Source of the DNA: Nitrospira sp.
GTDB lineage: Bacteria > Nitrospirota > Nitrospiria > Nitrospirales > Nitrospiraceae
Direction: 5' to 3'
Assembly: GCA_018242725.1 (NCBI GenBank)
Contig: JAFEBI010000006.1
Location: 134,539 to 198,538 of the forward strand
DNA length: 64,000 nt
Positions 42,426 through 51,737 of this stretch are shown piece by piece. How positions within the stretch are numbered: position 1 is the first letter of the stretch; every line of letters starts with the position of its first letter. A program made the position numbers and the translations under genes. The notes beneath the pieces are model-generated. The model was not told the origin of the DNA and searched no databases. It worked only from the letters and a program-made list of their open reading frames with translations.

Positions 42426-43454
42426 CTAGGTCGTGACTCCGACGGGGACAAGTCCGAGTGCCTCACGGAGGCGAAGAAACGTGGTCTCCAAGGCCATTTG
42501 TACGTTCAGGTGTCGCGTGGCTTGCTGTGCGTGTTTCTCAATGTCGCTCAAGAGGGTCAGGAGGAGGTCAAGGTTCGCCCGGTCGGCGAATCGTTGCAAT
42601 TGAGGGAGTTGATCGAGATGAAGGATTTGGTCTTGATCTCCAGCCACAAGGACAATCACAAGATCGCGGATCCATCGCGTCAACCAACTTAAGGTCTCCG
42701 CTCCTCGGTCTGATTTGGCCAAGGCTTCCGACGCAGAGAGGATGGTGGTGCTGGAGGTCAATGATTCGGGTTTCACCAATGTCAGACACTCTTGTTGGCG
42801 CGCGCGAACTTCTGTCACGTTCGTGGTGAGTGCTTCTCCAATGCGGCTGTCGGTCAGCAGCGCCAGGAATCGAGCGTCATCGGGTGGAAGCTCCCGCTTC
42901 AGAATCAGTGCGGCCTCCACTTGTGTTCGAGCCGGTGAGGTAAAACGAAGCGCTTGGCAACGTGACCGAATCGTGATGGGAAGTGCGTGGAGTCGACTGG
43001 TGACCAAGATAAAGAGACTCTGGCCCGGAGGTTCCTCCAATGTTTTGAGCAGGGCATTGGCTGCGCCGATGGTCATTCGATCCGCATCATCAATGAGGCA
43101 GATCTTTTGCTCACCGACGAGGGGCCGATAGACGAACTGTTGTTCGAGTTCTCGGATTTGCTCGATTTTGATTTGTGGTGTCGTCGCTTCCGCATCGGGT
43201 TCGATGACAAAGTAATCGGGATGTGTCCGAGCTGCGACCTGCAAGCAAGAGCGGCATTGGCCGCAACTATCCGGAGTCTCGGTGAGAACGGGGCGGTCGC
43301 AATTCAGGACCTGTGCCAGCCTCACGGCGGTCATACGCTTGCCAATGTGGGCATCGCCGTGAAAAAGGTAGGCTTGCGCTAATCGCTTATTGGTGAGACT
43401 GGCTTGGAGTAGGGCGATGGATTGCTCGTGGCCTGTGATATCTGTAAACGGCAT
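42426..43454 (-). CDS. holB: DNA polymerase III delta' subunit
   Basis: The 342-residue clamp-loader subunit has an AAA+ N-terminus (FHGDAHIGKRMTAVRLAQ), a zinc-binding cysteine set (CGQCRSC), the DDADRMTIGAANALLKTLEEP segment and a helical C-terminal domain. Delta' joins the tau/gamma subunits and delta to open the beta clamp during replication. The Walker A lysine is present (GKR) but in this family it is often not functional. It follows tmk by 3 bases. Confidence 0.92.
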   Translation of the reverse strand: MPFTDITGHEQSIALLQASLTNKRLAQAYLFHGDAHIGKRMTAVRLAQVLNCDRPVLTETPDSCGQCRSCLQVAARTHPDYFVIEPDAEATTPQIKIEQIRELEQQFVYRPLVGEQKICLIDDADRMTIGAANALLKTLEEPPGQSLFILVTSRLHALPITIRSRCQALRFTSPARTQVEAALILKRELPPDDARFLALLTDSRIGEALTTNVTEVRARQQECLTLVKPESLTSSTTILSASEALAKSDRGAETLSWLTRWIRDLVIVLVAGDQDQILHLDQLPQLQRFADRANLDLLLTLLSDIEKHAQQATRHLNVQMALETTFLRLREALGLVPVGVTT

Positions 43455-43457
43455 AAA

Positions 43458-44132
43458 CTATCGCTGCCGCAACTGTTGTATGCGGCGAGTATTGAACCAA
43501 CGTGTGAGGACTTCCGCTACGTTCTGTTGGACGGACTCTAGCGAAAGTGCGGCATCAAAGACAATCATGCGCCGGGGTTCTTGCCGGGCGAGGATCCGAA
43601 ATCCGGCTCGTACCTTCTCGTGAAATTGTGTCGCTTCTCGATCAAGACGATTCTGGGAAGAGCGTTGGCTTCGTCGTCGCGTCAATCCGATACGGACCGG
43701 TACGTCGAAGAGCAGCGTCAGATGCGGAACAAGTTTCCCGGTTGCCCACTTGTTCATGGTGCGCAACATTCGGAGGTTCAATCCCCGCCCATAGCCTTGA
43801 TAGGCGATCGTCGAGTCTGAGAAACGGTCACAGACGACGATCATTCCTTGTTGGAGTGCGGGTTTGATCACATGATCGACATGTTGGCGTCTGGCTGCAA
43901 GAATGACCCACGCCTCGGTTTCCGGGGCAATGGTTTCGGAGGAATGGTCGAGGAGGAGACTGCGTAATCGTTCGGCGAGAAGTGTGCCTCCCGGCTCTCG
44001 GGTGTGGAGGACGCGCCGGCCCTGCGCTGTCAGCCAGTCACACAGTCTGCGGGCCTGCGTTGTTTTGCCGCTTCCTTCGCCGCCTTCCAGTGTGATGAAG
44101 ATGCCGGATGGTTTTTGTGTGGCAGGACTCAT
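43458..44132 (-). CDS. tmk: Thymidylate kinase
   Basis: The 224-residue enzyme has the P-loop LEGGEGSGKTTQ, the dTMP-binding DRFSDSTIAYQGYGR and a basic LID (RRRSQRSSQNR). It makes dTDP from dTMP. It heads a minus-strand operon: tmk, holB, metG and the 39481 gene. A gap of 201 bases separates it from the divergent DUF502 gene. Confidence 0.95.
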   Translation of the reverse strand: MSPATQKPSGIFITLEGGEGSGKTTQARRLCDWLTAQGRRVLHTREPGGTLLAERLRSLLLDHSSETIAPETEAWVILAARRQHVDHVIKPALQQGMIVVCDRFSDSTIAYQGYGRGLNLRMLRTMNKWATGKLVPHLTLLFDVPVRIGLTRRRSQRSSQNRLDREATQFHEKVRAGFRILARQEPRRMIVFDAALSLESVQQNVAEVLTRWFNTRRIQQLRQR

Positions 44133-44333
44133 CGATTCTTTGCTTCGTACGTGTTTTTAGATGTGGATCCTAAGTCAGGTTGCGGGGAATAGCAAGGTGG
44201 AACCTATTCAGGGAGCCTTCTCGTTTGCGCGCATAACTCATTGAAATTAACAAGAAAACGCTTGCGACGTTTGTTCGGTACTCTGTAAGATGAATCACGG
44301 ATCGTTTTCCATTGAGGATGGGCTGCTTTTCTT

Positions 44334-44999
44334 ATGCTGAAGACTGCTTTGAGACGATATTTTCTGACAGGACTCCTGCTTGTCATCCCTATTTGGGGCA
44401 CGATTCTCGTTCTGAAAACCCTGTTCGTGGCACTGGACGGTATCCTGGGCGATGCGATGGCTGAGCTAGTGCCCGATCACTATATTCCCGGCCTCGGGAT
44501 CGTGACGTTGGTGTTGCTAATTTTCTTGGTTGGGTTGTTTGCGGCCAACTTCATCGGACGCCAGATCGTCAGTCACTGGGAGGATTGGCTCAACCGGTTG
44601 CCCCTTGTCCGCGGAATTTATTCGACCTTGAAATCCATGATGGATATTCTCTCTTTCTCGGAACGAGGGTCCTATCGGCGTGTGGTCTTGATCCAGTTTC
44701 CCAAGAATGGGCATTATTGTTTTGCCTTCGTGACGGGCATGACGAAAGGTGAGACGACGGCTTTGGGGGAAGATACCTTGATCCATGTATATGTGCCGAC
44801 TTCTCCCAATCCCACGTCGGGCTATTTTCTGCTTGTGCCTGAACGGGAGGTCACGTCGGTTGATATCAGTATTGAAGAGGCGATGAAGCTGATTGTATCC
44901 GGTGGGTTGTACACGCCGACCGGCGCCATGGCCTCAGCGTTGGCGGAGGCGAAGTGGAGTCAGCTTAAACAGCCGGATGCTGGTGTGCCGATCGGATAA
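44334..44999 (+). CDS. DUF502 family membrane protein
   Basis: The 221-residue protein has two membrane helices (about 10-32 and 57-79) and the DUF502 core (GRQIVSHWEDWLNRLPLVRGIYSTLKSMM, FPKNGHYCFAFVTG, VYVPTSPNPTSGYF). The family is widespread and has no settled function. It is the first gene of the long plus-strand run and precedes glmU by 57 bases. Confidence 0.9.
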   Translation: MLKTALRRYFLTGLLLVIPIWGTILVLKTLFVALDGILGDAMAELVPDHYIPGLGIVTLVLLIFLVGLFAANFIGRQIVSHWEDWLNRLPLVRGIYSTLKSMMDILSFSERGSYRRVVLIQFPKNGHYCFAFVTGMTKGETTALGEDTLIHVYVPTSPNPTSGYFLLVPEREVTSVDISIEEAMKLIVSGGLYTPTGAMASALAEAKWSQLKQPDAGVPIG

Positions 45000-45056
45000 A
45001 TCGAATTCCCCGATGGTTCCTTTCAGAAACGCTCATCATTCAGGAGTATGCAGCGC

Positions 45057-46655
45057 ATGACGTCAATGGTTGGTCAACAGGCAATGGAGTCGCCTATTTT
45101 CGGTCTTGGAGTGGTCGTGATGGCAGCTGGGTTGGGGAAGCGAATGAAGTCCAACCATGTCAAAGTGCTGCATCAAGTTGCGGGGAAGCCGATGGTGCAG
45201 TATGCGGTCGATATGGCGCTTCAAGTAGCAGGTCAGCGTATTGCGGTTGTCGTTGGGCATCAAGCGGAAAAGGTTCGGCGGATCATTGAGGCGGGGATCA
45301 CCGGCACGCCAGGAGCACAGGCGGTTTGTATCGTTGAACAGGCGCAACAGCTGGGGACCGGTCATGCCGTCATGCAAAGCCGTTCGGTGTTTTCTCATGA
45401 GGGTGAGGCGAGTCTGACACACTATCTCATCTTGAATGGCGATACGCCCTTGTTGCAGGAAGCCACTGTGCGTGAACTCCTGACTGTTCATCAACGAGAA
45501 GGGGCAACCGTCACTATTTTGACAGCGATGCTGACTGATCCGAGCGGCTATGGGCGGGTGATCCGTCGTGAAGCGAGTCAGGGGGGGCAGTCGCATTCGT
45601 CACTGGACGTGCTCAAGATCGTCGAAGATCGAGATGCCTCGCCGGCAGAGCGGGCGAGCAAGGAAATCAACGTGGGTACGTACGTGGTGTCCGGAGCGTT
45701 TCTTTTTGAGGCGCTGGATGGGCTGGAGCCCGATAATGCCCAGGGTGAATACTACTTGACCGATATCGTGCGAACGGCAGTTGCGCAGGGACGGCGCGTG
45801 GCTGCGGTGACGCTTCAGAATCCCGATGAAGGGTTAGGCGTCAACACCAGGCAGCAGCTGGCCGCGGCGGAACAGGTCGTCCGGCAGCAGATTCGTGAGC
45901 GCTGGCTTGACGCCGGCGTGACGATGCGAGACCCAGACTCGGTGTGGATTGATGCAGGCGTCACGATCGGCAAGGATACGGTCCTTTATCCTCATGTCGT
46001 ACTTGAAGGGAACACGGTGATTGGTGAGGAGACCACGATCCGTTCAGGAGTTCGGATCACCGATTGTGTGATCGGCAATCATGTTGAGGTGCTGGATTCC
46101 TGCGTTCTCACTCAATCTCGTGTCGATGATGATGCACATGTGGGACCGTTCGTCCATCTTCGCCCTGGAGTCACGGTGAGGCGACGGGCGAAGGTCGGAA
46201 ATTTTGTCGAAATGAAGAAGACGGAGTTGGGCGAAGGGTCCAAGGCTAATCATCTCAGTTATTTGGGGGATGCCACGATTGCCGAAGGAGTGAATATCGG
46301 TGCCGGTACGATCACCTGTAACTATGATGGTGCGAAAAAGCATCACACGGTGATCGGGAAGAATGTGTTTCTAGGAAGTGATACCCAGCTTGTGGCGCCG
46401 GTGACGATCGGTGAGGGAGCAGTGATCGCTGCGGGAACGACCGTGACGCAGAATGTGCCGGCCGATTCACTAGCAATTGCCCGAGTCCCTCAGGTCAATC
46501 GGGTTGGATGGGTGGCCAAACGACGGGCCCTGACAGCAAGAATTGTACCTGTCGCAGCTTCAGCTAATGCTCCTGGTAAGCGCGGAACGATAAAGAGACA
46601 GAAGAATTCGGCGAAGTTAAGGAAAGGGGCTGATCGTCGGTCATCAAAGGGTTGA
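45057..46655 (+). CDS. glmU: Bifunctional GlmU: GlcNAc-1-phosphate uridyltransferase and glucosamine-1-phosphate acetyltransferase
   Basis: The product of about 532 residues has the N-terminal pyrophosphorylase domain (VMAAGLGKRMKS) and a C-terminal left-handed beta-helix of hexapeptide repeats (IGAGTITCNYDG, VFLGSDTQLVAPVTIGEG). It makes UDP-GlcNAc for peptidoglycan and LPS. The ATG at 45057 is preferred because AGGAG ends ten bases upstream; an ATG at 45048 sits too near it. A basic extension of about 40 residues at the C-terminus is unusual. glmS follows 56 bases later. Confidence 0.96.
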   Translation: MTSMVGQQAMESPIFGLGVVVMAAGLGKRMKSNHVKVLHQVAGKPMVQYAVDMALQVAGQRIAVVVGHQAEKVRRIIEAGITGTPGAQAVCIVEQAQQLGTGHAVMQSRSVFSHEGEASLTHYLILNGDTPLLQEATVRELLTVHQREGATVTILTAMLTDPSGYGRVIRREASQGGQSHSSLDVLKIVEDRDASPAERASKEINVGTYVVSGAFLFEALDGLEPDNAQGEYYLTDIVRTAVAQGRRVAAVTLQNPDEGLGVNTRQQLAAAEQVVRQQIRERWLDAGVTMRDPDSVWIDAGVTIGKDTVLYPHVVLEGNTVIGEETTIRSGVRITDCVIGNHVEVLDSCVLTQSRVDDDAHVGPFVHLRPGVTVRRRAKVGNFVEMKKTELGEGSKANHLSYLGDATIAEGVNIGAGTITCNYDGAKKHHTVIGKNVFLGSDTQLVAPVTIGEGAVIAAGTTVTQNVPADSLAIARVPQVNRVGWVAKRRALTARIVPVAASANAPGKRGTIKRQKNSAKLRKGADRRSSKG

Positions 46656-46711
46656 TCGCAGAACGATAACGCTGCGAATCTGCCGGCCAACCATCAAGCT
46701 GGGGTATTGCT

Positions 46712-48541
46712 ATGTGTGGAATCATCGGATATGTCGGCGATCAAGATGCCGTGCCAGTTCTTATTGGAGGGTTGTCGAAGTTGGAGTATCGGGGCTACGA
46801 TTCATCGGGCGTGGCCGTCCTGCAGGGAGAGAAGATCGCCGTCAAACGGAGTGTGGGCAAGTTGGTGAATCTTCAGAATGCGCTCAAGTCCAATGGGCTC
46901 AATGGCACGGTCGGAATCGGCCATACTCGGTGGGCGACACATGGTAAGCCTTCCGAACAAAATGCCCATCCGCACCGGTCAAAAGGGTGTGTGTTGGTAC
47001 ATAACGGGATCATCGAAAATTATCAGCAGCTGAAGCAACAGCTCGAGAAAGACGGCTATAAGTTTGCCTCGGAGACCGATACGGAGGTTGTCGCCCATTT
47101 GATCGATAAGTATCTTCAACAAGGAAATAAGCTGGCTGATGCCGTGCGTTTGGCGACGAAGGATGTGAAAGGCAGTTACGCGCTGGCGGTGATGTCGGAG
47201 CGGGAACCTGGGACGTTGATTGCCGCGCGATCAGGCTGTCCGTTGGTCATCGGTCGGACAGCACATGCATCCTATATCGCTTCCGATGTCATGGCCATGC
47301 TGGCGCACACACGGGAAGTGACTTATCTGGAAGAAGGGGACGTGGCCGTCGTTACAAAAGAGGATGTGCAACTGACCGATTCCGATGGTCAGGCTGTCGT
47401 GCGAAAGGCCTCAAAAATCACATGGGATGCGTCCGCAGCGGAGAAGAGCGGTTATCCCCACTTCATGCTGAAAGAGATTCATGAACAGCCTCAGACCATT
47501 CTGGATACCATGCGAGGGCGATACTCCTATGAGACGGGAGAGGCGGATCTCCCGGACATCGGGTTGACGCCGAAAGAATTCGCCTCGTTGGAGCGGATCT
47601 GGATCGTGGCGTGTGGAACATCCTGGCATGCCGGTCAGGTCGGGAAGTATCTCTTCGAGGAGATGGTTCGAACACCGGTTCAGGTGGATATTGGCAGCGA
47701 GTTTCGTTATCGTGATCCGCTTGTCGGCAAGAAGGATTTGTTTATTACGATTTCCCAGTCCGGCGAAACGGCAGACACGCTGGCCGCCGCACGAGAGGCC
47801 AAGGCTAAGGGCGCCCGGGTCGTTTCCATTGTGAATGTGGTTGGGAGTACATTGGCTCGTGAGTCCGATGGAGTCCTGTATACCCATTGCGGGCCGGAGA
47901 TCGGTGTGGCTTCGACAAAGGCCTTTACGGCGCAGCTGACGGCGCTCTATCTCCTGGCCTTGCATTTTGCCCGAGTTCGTAATGTGATGAAGGTAGCAGA
48001 CGGCCAAGCTTGGCTTGATCGGCTCGTACGGTTACCAGTCTTGGTGGAGAGTGTTCTGCAGCGAGAGGCTGAAATCGTGGCGATCGCCAAACGCTACTAC
48101 AAGAAGCGGAACTTTCTGTTCCTGGGGCGCGGGATTAATTACCCGATTGCGCTGGAGGGATCCCTGAAACTTAAAGAAATTTCCTACATTCACGCGGAAG
48201 GCTATGCGGCGGGCGAGATGAAGCATGGCCCGATCGCGTTAATCGACAAGGATATGCCGGTTGTGGTGTTGGCGCCCCGTGATCGACTCTATGACAAAAC
48301 CGTCAGTAATCTCATGGAGGTCAAGGCGCGACATGCCCCCGTGATCGCATTCGTGGCTGAAGGAGAACGGGAACTCGGGAAGATCGCAGATGCGGTATTC
48401 ACAGTGCCGGATACCCATGCATTGATCTCTCCGATGTTATTTACGATTCCGCTTCAGCTCCTGGCGTATCATATTGCCGTGTTGCGAGGTGCGGATGTGG
48501 ATCAGCCAAGGAATCTGGCGAAAAGCGTGACGGTGGAATAA
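46712..48541 (+). CDS. glmS: Glutamine-fructose-6-phosphate aminotransferase (isomerizing)
   Basis: The 609-residue enzyme starts with the catalytic cysteine of the glutaminase domain (MCGIIGYVGD), followed by GHTRWATHG. Two SIS domains bind fructose 6-phosphate, and the C-terminus ends NLAKSVTVE as usual. It makes glucosamine 6-phosphate, the step before GlmM and GlmU. No glmS ribozyme is seen upstream, as expected outside Gram-positives. A palindromic repeat copy follows its stop codon. Confidence 0.97.
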   Translation: MCGIIGYVGDQDAVPVLIGGLSKLEYRGYDSSGVAVLQGEKIAVKRSVGKLVNLQNALKSNGLNGTVGIGHTRWATHGKPSEQNAHPHRSKGCVLVHNGIIENYQQLKQQLEKDGYKFASETDTEVVAHLIDKYLQQGNKLADAVRLATKDVKGSYALAVMSEREPGTLIAARSGCPLVIGRTAHASYIASDVMAMLAHTREVTYLEEGDVAVVTKEDVQLTDSDGQAVVRKASKITWDASAAEKSGYPHFMLKEIHEQPQTILDTMRGRYSYETGEADLPDIGLTPKEFASLERIWIVACGTSWHAGQVGKYLFEEMVRTPVQVDIGSEFRYRDPLVGKKDLFITISQSGETADTLAAAREAKAKGARVVSIVNVVGSTLARESDGVLYTHCGPEIGVASTKAFTAQLTALYLLALHFARVRNVMKVADGQAWLDRLVRLPVLVESVLQREAEIVAIAKRYYKKRNFLFLGRGINYPIALEGSLKLKEISYIHAEGYAAGEMKHGPIALIDKDMPVVVLAPRDRLYDKTVSNLMEVKARHAPVIAFVAEGERELGKIADAVFTVPDTHALISPMLFTIPLQLLAYHIAVLRGADVDQPRNLAKSVTVE

Positions 48542-48543
48542 GC

Positions 48544-48665
48544 GGATGTTGAAAATGGCTTCCAGCGATGTTCTCGGTCGTCCCTCTCCCTGCGAGGTAC
48601 CTCAGACGGTACCCCTCAGTCGCGTGACTTCCTGCGGCCTTGCTGGAAGACCATTTTGAATATCC
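48544..48665. repeat. Palindromic intergenic repeat, copy 2
   Basis: A 122-base imperfect palindrome between glmS and gatC. The outer arms are GGATGT / ATATCC (with one G-T pair), AAAATGG / CCATTTT and TTCCAGC / GCTGGAA; an inner hairpin GGTACC-TCAGAC-GGTACC lies at 48596-48613. It shares TTCTCG and the GCGGCCTTGCTG-like block with the copy at 8194-8298, but the paired arms differ in sequence while keeping the pairing. Confidence 0.8.
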
Positions 48666-48683
48666 TCTAAGGAAGAGAGACGA

Positions 48684-48977
48684 ATGGAAATCACGCAGCA
48701 GGACGTTGAAAAAGTGGCGCAGTTAGCAAGATTGGCCGTAACGGCTGTTGAAAAGGAAACATTTGCCAAACAGTTGACGCAGATTCTTACCCATGTCGAC
48801 ACGTTGAAGCAATATGACACCACCGGCATTGAGCCGACGGCGACTGTTACCGGGCAAGTGAATGTGTTCCGAGAGGATCTCAAGCGGCTCTCGTTGCCGG
48901 TGGAGAAAGCGTTGGCCAATGCGCCGGAACGTGAGTCGGATGGCTTTGTCGTCCCCAAAATCATAGAGGAGCGTTAA
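48684..48977 (+). CDS. gatC: Aspartyl/glutamyl-tRNA(Asn/Gln) amidotransferase subunit C
   Basis: The 97-residue protein matches GatC: QQDVEKVAQLARLAV, then LTQILTHVDTLKQYDTTGIEPTA and the closing region APERESDGFVVPKI. GatC stabilises the GatA-GatB amidotransferase that turns Glu-tRNA(Gln) and Asp-tRNA(Asn) into the correct amide forms. It is followed by panD and then gatA. Confidence 0.95.
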   Translation: MEITQQDVEKVAQLARLAVTAVEKETFAKQLTQILTHVDTLKQYDTTGIEPTATVTGQVNVFREDLKRLSLPVEKALANAPERESDGFVVPKIIEER

Positions 48978-49047
48978 CCGTCCATGACCGTCTCATCCGT
49001 AGTCATGCTGGATGAGAGACGATGATCGACGGAAGGCGAGGCAATAC

Positions 49048-49404
49048 ATGTTTCGACAGATGCTACGTTCAAAGATTCATCGCGCGACGGTGACTGGAGC
49101 CCACCTTGAGTACGAAGGAAGTCTGACGATCGATCAAGACTTGATGGAGGCGGCAGGCATTCTGCCGTACGAGGCCATTGTTTGCTCGAATCTCAATAAC
49201 GGCGAACGATTCATGACCTACGCCATCAACGGGGCGCGAGGAAAGGGAGAGATTATTCTCAACGGCCCCACAGCCAGGAAGGCGGCGGTTGGGGACCAAA
49301 TCATAATCTTTTGTTACGAATATTATGGCGAGGAAGAAATCAAGAAGCACGTGCCCAAGATTGTGCGCGTGAATGAGAAAAATCGAATTGTGACGGTGAG
49401 CTAA
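49048..49404 (+). CDS. panD: Aspartate 1-decarboxylase
   Basis: The start is set at the ATG at 49048, giving the family's normal start (FRQMLRSKIHRATVT). The product has about 118 residues, with the self-cleavage site at Gly-Ser in LEYEGSLTID that yields the pyruvoyl group. PanD makes beta-alanine for pantothenate. It sits between gatC and gatA, an uncommon arrangement, with gaps of 70 and 72 bases. Confidence 0.95.
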   Translation: MFRQMLRSKIHRATVTGAHLEYEGSLTIDQDLMEAAGILPYEAIVCSNLNNGERFMTYAINGARGKGEIILNGPTARKAAVGDQIIIFCYEYYGEEEIKKHVPKIVRVNEKNRIVTVS

Positions 49405-49476
49405 CCGGCCCAACCATCGGCTGCTGAATGCCGGTGTCGGCTTGTTGAGCAAGCACCCGTTGATCATGAGTATGGC

Positions 49477-50943
49477 ATGTCTCTCCAAAAGCTAGGTCTC
49501 GTCGAGCTTCATAAGAAATTCACGGCAGGGGAAGTGACCGCAACGGAGATCGTGCGCGCCTATTTTCTCCGGATCAGTCAGGTGGAATCGAAGGTGAAGG
49601 CCTTCGTCACTCAAACGGAAGAGGCTGCTTATCAGCAGGCAGAGTGTTTGGATCAAAAGCTCAAAGTGTGGCGGAAGACTCATCCGCTGACCGGGATGCC
49701 GCTCGCGGTGAAAGATAACATCTGCACAGAGGGTGTGCCTACGACCTGTAGTTCTCGAATGTTACAAAATTTTGCTCCACCATACGATGCGACGGTCGTT
49801 TCGCGGCTGCGCTCGCAGGAGTACATCTTGGTGGGCAAGACCAATCTGGATGAATTCGCCATGGGGTCGTCGACAGAGAACTCCGCATTTGGCCCCAGCC
49901 GGAATCCGTGGAACCTGCACTGTGTGCCGGGGGGATCGAGTGGAGGATCGGCAGCGGCGGTGGCTGCGGAAGAATGCGTGGCGGCACTTGGGTCCGACAC
50001 CGGAGGATCGATCAGACAGCCGGCTGCATTCTGCGGCGTGGTGGGGGTGAAACCGACATATGGACGCGTGTCGCGGTATGGTCTTGTGGCGTTTGCCTCG
50101 TCGCTTGATCAGATTGGGCCGATCACGCGTAATGTGCCCGATGCCGCCTTTCTGCTGCAAGCCATTGCCGGCCACGATCCGATGGATTCCACGTCGGTCG
50201 ATCGCCCGGTGCCGGACTACATGAAAGCGTTGCAGAAACGTGATCTCAAGAATGTGAGGGTCGGTGTGCCGGTGGAATTTTTCACCGAGGGACTTGATCC
50301 AGAAGTTGAACAGGCCGTCCGACCCGCAATCGGGGAGTTGAAGCAGCTTGGCGCCGAGATCAAGGAGATCCGCCTACCGAGAACTGATGCTGCGGTGGCG
50401 GTCTATTACGTGATTGCAACAGCGGAGGCTAGCTCAAATCTCGCCCGGTTCGACGGCGTGAGGTTTGGGTTCCGCGCTAAAGAAACGAAAGACCTGCTCG
50501 AACTGTATATGAAAACAAGGCAGGAAGGGTTTGGGCCGGAAGTCAAACGCCGAATTATGCTTGGCACCTATGTTCTCAGCGCAGGGTATTATGACGCCTA
50601 CTATGGAAAGGCGCAGGCCGTGCGCACATTGGTCTGTCAGGATTTCGATGCCGCTTTTAAGGATGTAGACCTCATTGTTACTCCGGCGACGCCGACACCG
50701 GCCTTCAAGCTTGGCGAGAAAAGCGAAGATCCGCTGCAGATGTATCTGTCGGATATTTTTACGATCTCTGTGAATCTGGCAGGACTGCCGGCGATCGCGC
50801 TGCCTTGTGGGTTCAGCGGGGCAGGGCTTCCGATCGGGCTCCAACTGATTGGGCGGGCGTTTGAAGAAGATCTGATGCTCCGCGCCGCACATGCTTATGA
50901 GCAATCCACAGCCTGGCACCGCCAGAAGCCGAATCTACGGTAA
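49477..50943 (+). CDS. gatA: Glutamyl-tRNA(Gln) amidotransferase subunit A
   Basis: The 488-residue amidase has the Lys-Ser-Ser triad context: [10 protein letters not shown], then [16 protein letters not shown] and [11 protein letters not shown]. GatA frees ammonia from glutamine or asparagine and passes it to GatB. The gene is 72 bases downstream of panD; two envelope-type genes separate it from gatB. Confidence 0.97.
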   Translation: MSLQKLGLVELHKKFTAGEVTATEIVRAYFLRISQVESKVKAFVTQTEEAAYQQAECLDQKLKVWRKTHPLTGMPLAVKDNICTEGVPTTCSSRMLQNFAPPYDATVVSRLRSQEYILVGKTNLDEFAMGSSTENSAFGPSRNPWNLHCVPGGSSGGSAAAVAAEECVAALGSDTGGSIRQPAAFCGVVGVKPTYGRVSRYGLVAFASSLDQIGPITRNVPDAAFLLQAIAGHDPMDSTSVDRPVPDYMKALQKRDLKNVRVGVPVEFFTEGLDPEVEQAVRPAIGELKQLGAEIKEIRLPRTDAAVAVYYVIATAEASSNLARFDGVRFGFRAKETKDLLELYMKTRQEGFGPEVKRRIMLGTYVLSAGYYDAYYGKAQAVRTLVCQDFDAAFKDVDLIVTPATPTPAFKLGEKSEDPLQMYLSDIFTISVNLAGLPAIALPCGFSGAGLPIGLQLIGRAFEEDLMLRAAHAYEQSTAWHRQKPNLR

Positions 50944-51016
50944 AACGAAGGCGATAAAAAGATAATGGGGTCATGAGCGAGATGGATGCGATGACTGACC
51001 GGGAGGAGAGGCAACT

Positions 51017-51424
51017 ATGACGATCGTTGAAATTGCGGCACTCCTCGTTGCTGTAGTATTTGCAGTGCTGGTTGGATGTCTCGTGCCTGTTTTGATGCAG
51101 GTTCGAAAGACGGTTGCCGAGTCCGAACAACTGTTGATCAAGATGAATACGGAGCTGCCGGCTCTCGTGACTGAATTGCGTGCGGTGAGCCAGAACCTCA
51201 CTGAAGTGACGAATCAGGCCCGTGAGGGTGTCGAGCATGCATCGGTCTTGCTGCACGCCGTAGGCGAGGTCGGTGAATCGGTGCGGCACGTACATACGGT
51301 CGTCTGTGGTTCAGGTGGAACGCTATTGAGCAATGTGGCGAGTATGGTTGCCGGCGTCAAGGCCGCGACGCACGTATTACGGGAACGCATGAAACCTGAA
51401 GGAGGGACACACAATGGCGGATGA
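51017..51424 (+). CDS. DUF948 family protein
   Basis: This is a 135-residue protein with one N-terminal membrane helix (about residues 4-26) and a helical, coiled-coil-like body (QVRKTVAESEQLLIKMNTELPALVTEL). DUF948 proteins often neighbour YtxH-domain proteins, as here. Function is unknown; they are probably membrane-associated. It overlaps the following YtxH gene by 11 bases. Confidence 0.85.
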   Translation: MTIVEIAALLVAVVFAVLVGCLVPVLMQVRKTVAESEQLLIKMNTELPALVTELRAVSQNLTEVTNQAREGVEHASVLLHAVGEVGESVRHVHTVVCGSGGTLLSNVASMVAGVKAATHVLRERMKPEGGTHNGG

Positions 51425-51737
51425 ACGAGGCGCGTCAACAGCGGTGTTTTTAGCGTTTCTCAGCGGTGCGGCCATGGGTGCGGTGATGGGGCTATTATTG
51501 GCGCCGCAAACGGGCAGTGAATCGCGTGACCGACTTCGAGGCTATGCGCGCCGCGCGGAAACCGACTTGCGAGATCTCGCCGGGCGAGCAGGTGAGGCGT
51601 TCGAAGAAGTCGTTGGTCAAGGGAAGGAGTTCGTCGAGTCGAATCGGTCGGCTCTACGGGAAGCGTTCGATGCTGGCCGCGAGGCGATGAAGCGTGAACG
51701 AGGCCGCATTCAAGATGAGGGGACGGAGCGAGGATGA
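51414..51737 (+). CDS. YtxH-domain protein
   Basis: The 107-residue protein has a glycine/alanine-rich hydrophobic start ([23 protein letters not shown]) followed by charged amphipathic helices ([29 protein letters not shown]). This is the YtxH (GvpP-like) pattern, seen in stress- or envelope-associated proteins. It overlaps both neighbours, DUF948 (11 bases) and gatB (4 bases), so translation is coupled. Confidence 0.85.
   Translation: MADERGASTAVFLAFLSGAAMGAVMGLLLAPQTGSESRDRLRGYARRAETDLRDLAGRAGEAFEEVVGQGKEFVESNRSALREAFDAGREAMKRERGRIQDEGTERG

Noticed and set aside
44204..44401. 65-residue minus-strand ORF between tmk and DUF502
   Set aside because: It overlaps the DUF502 start in another frame and has no coding features.
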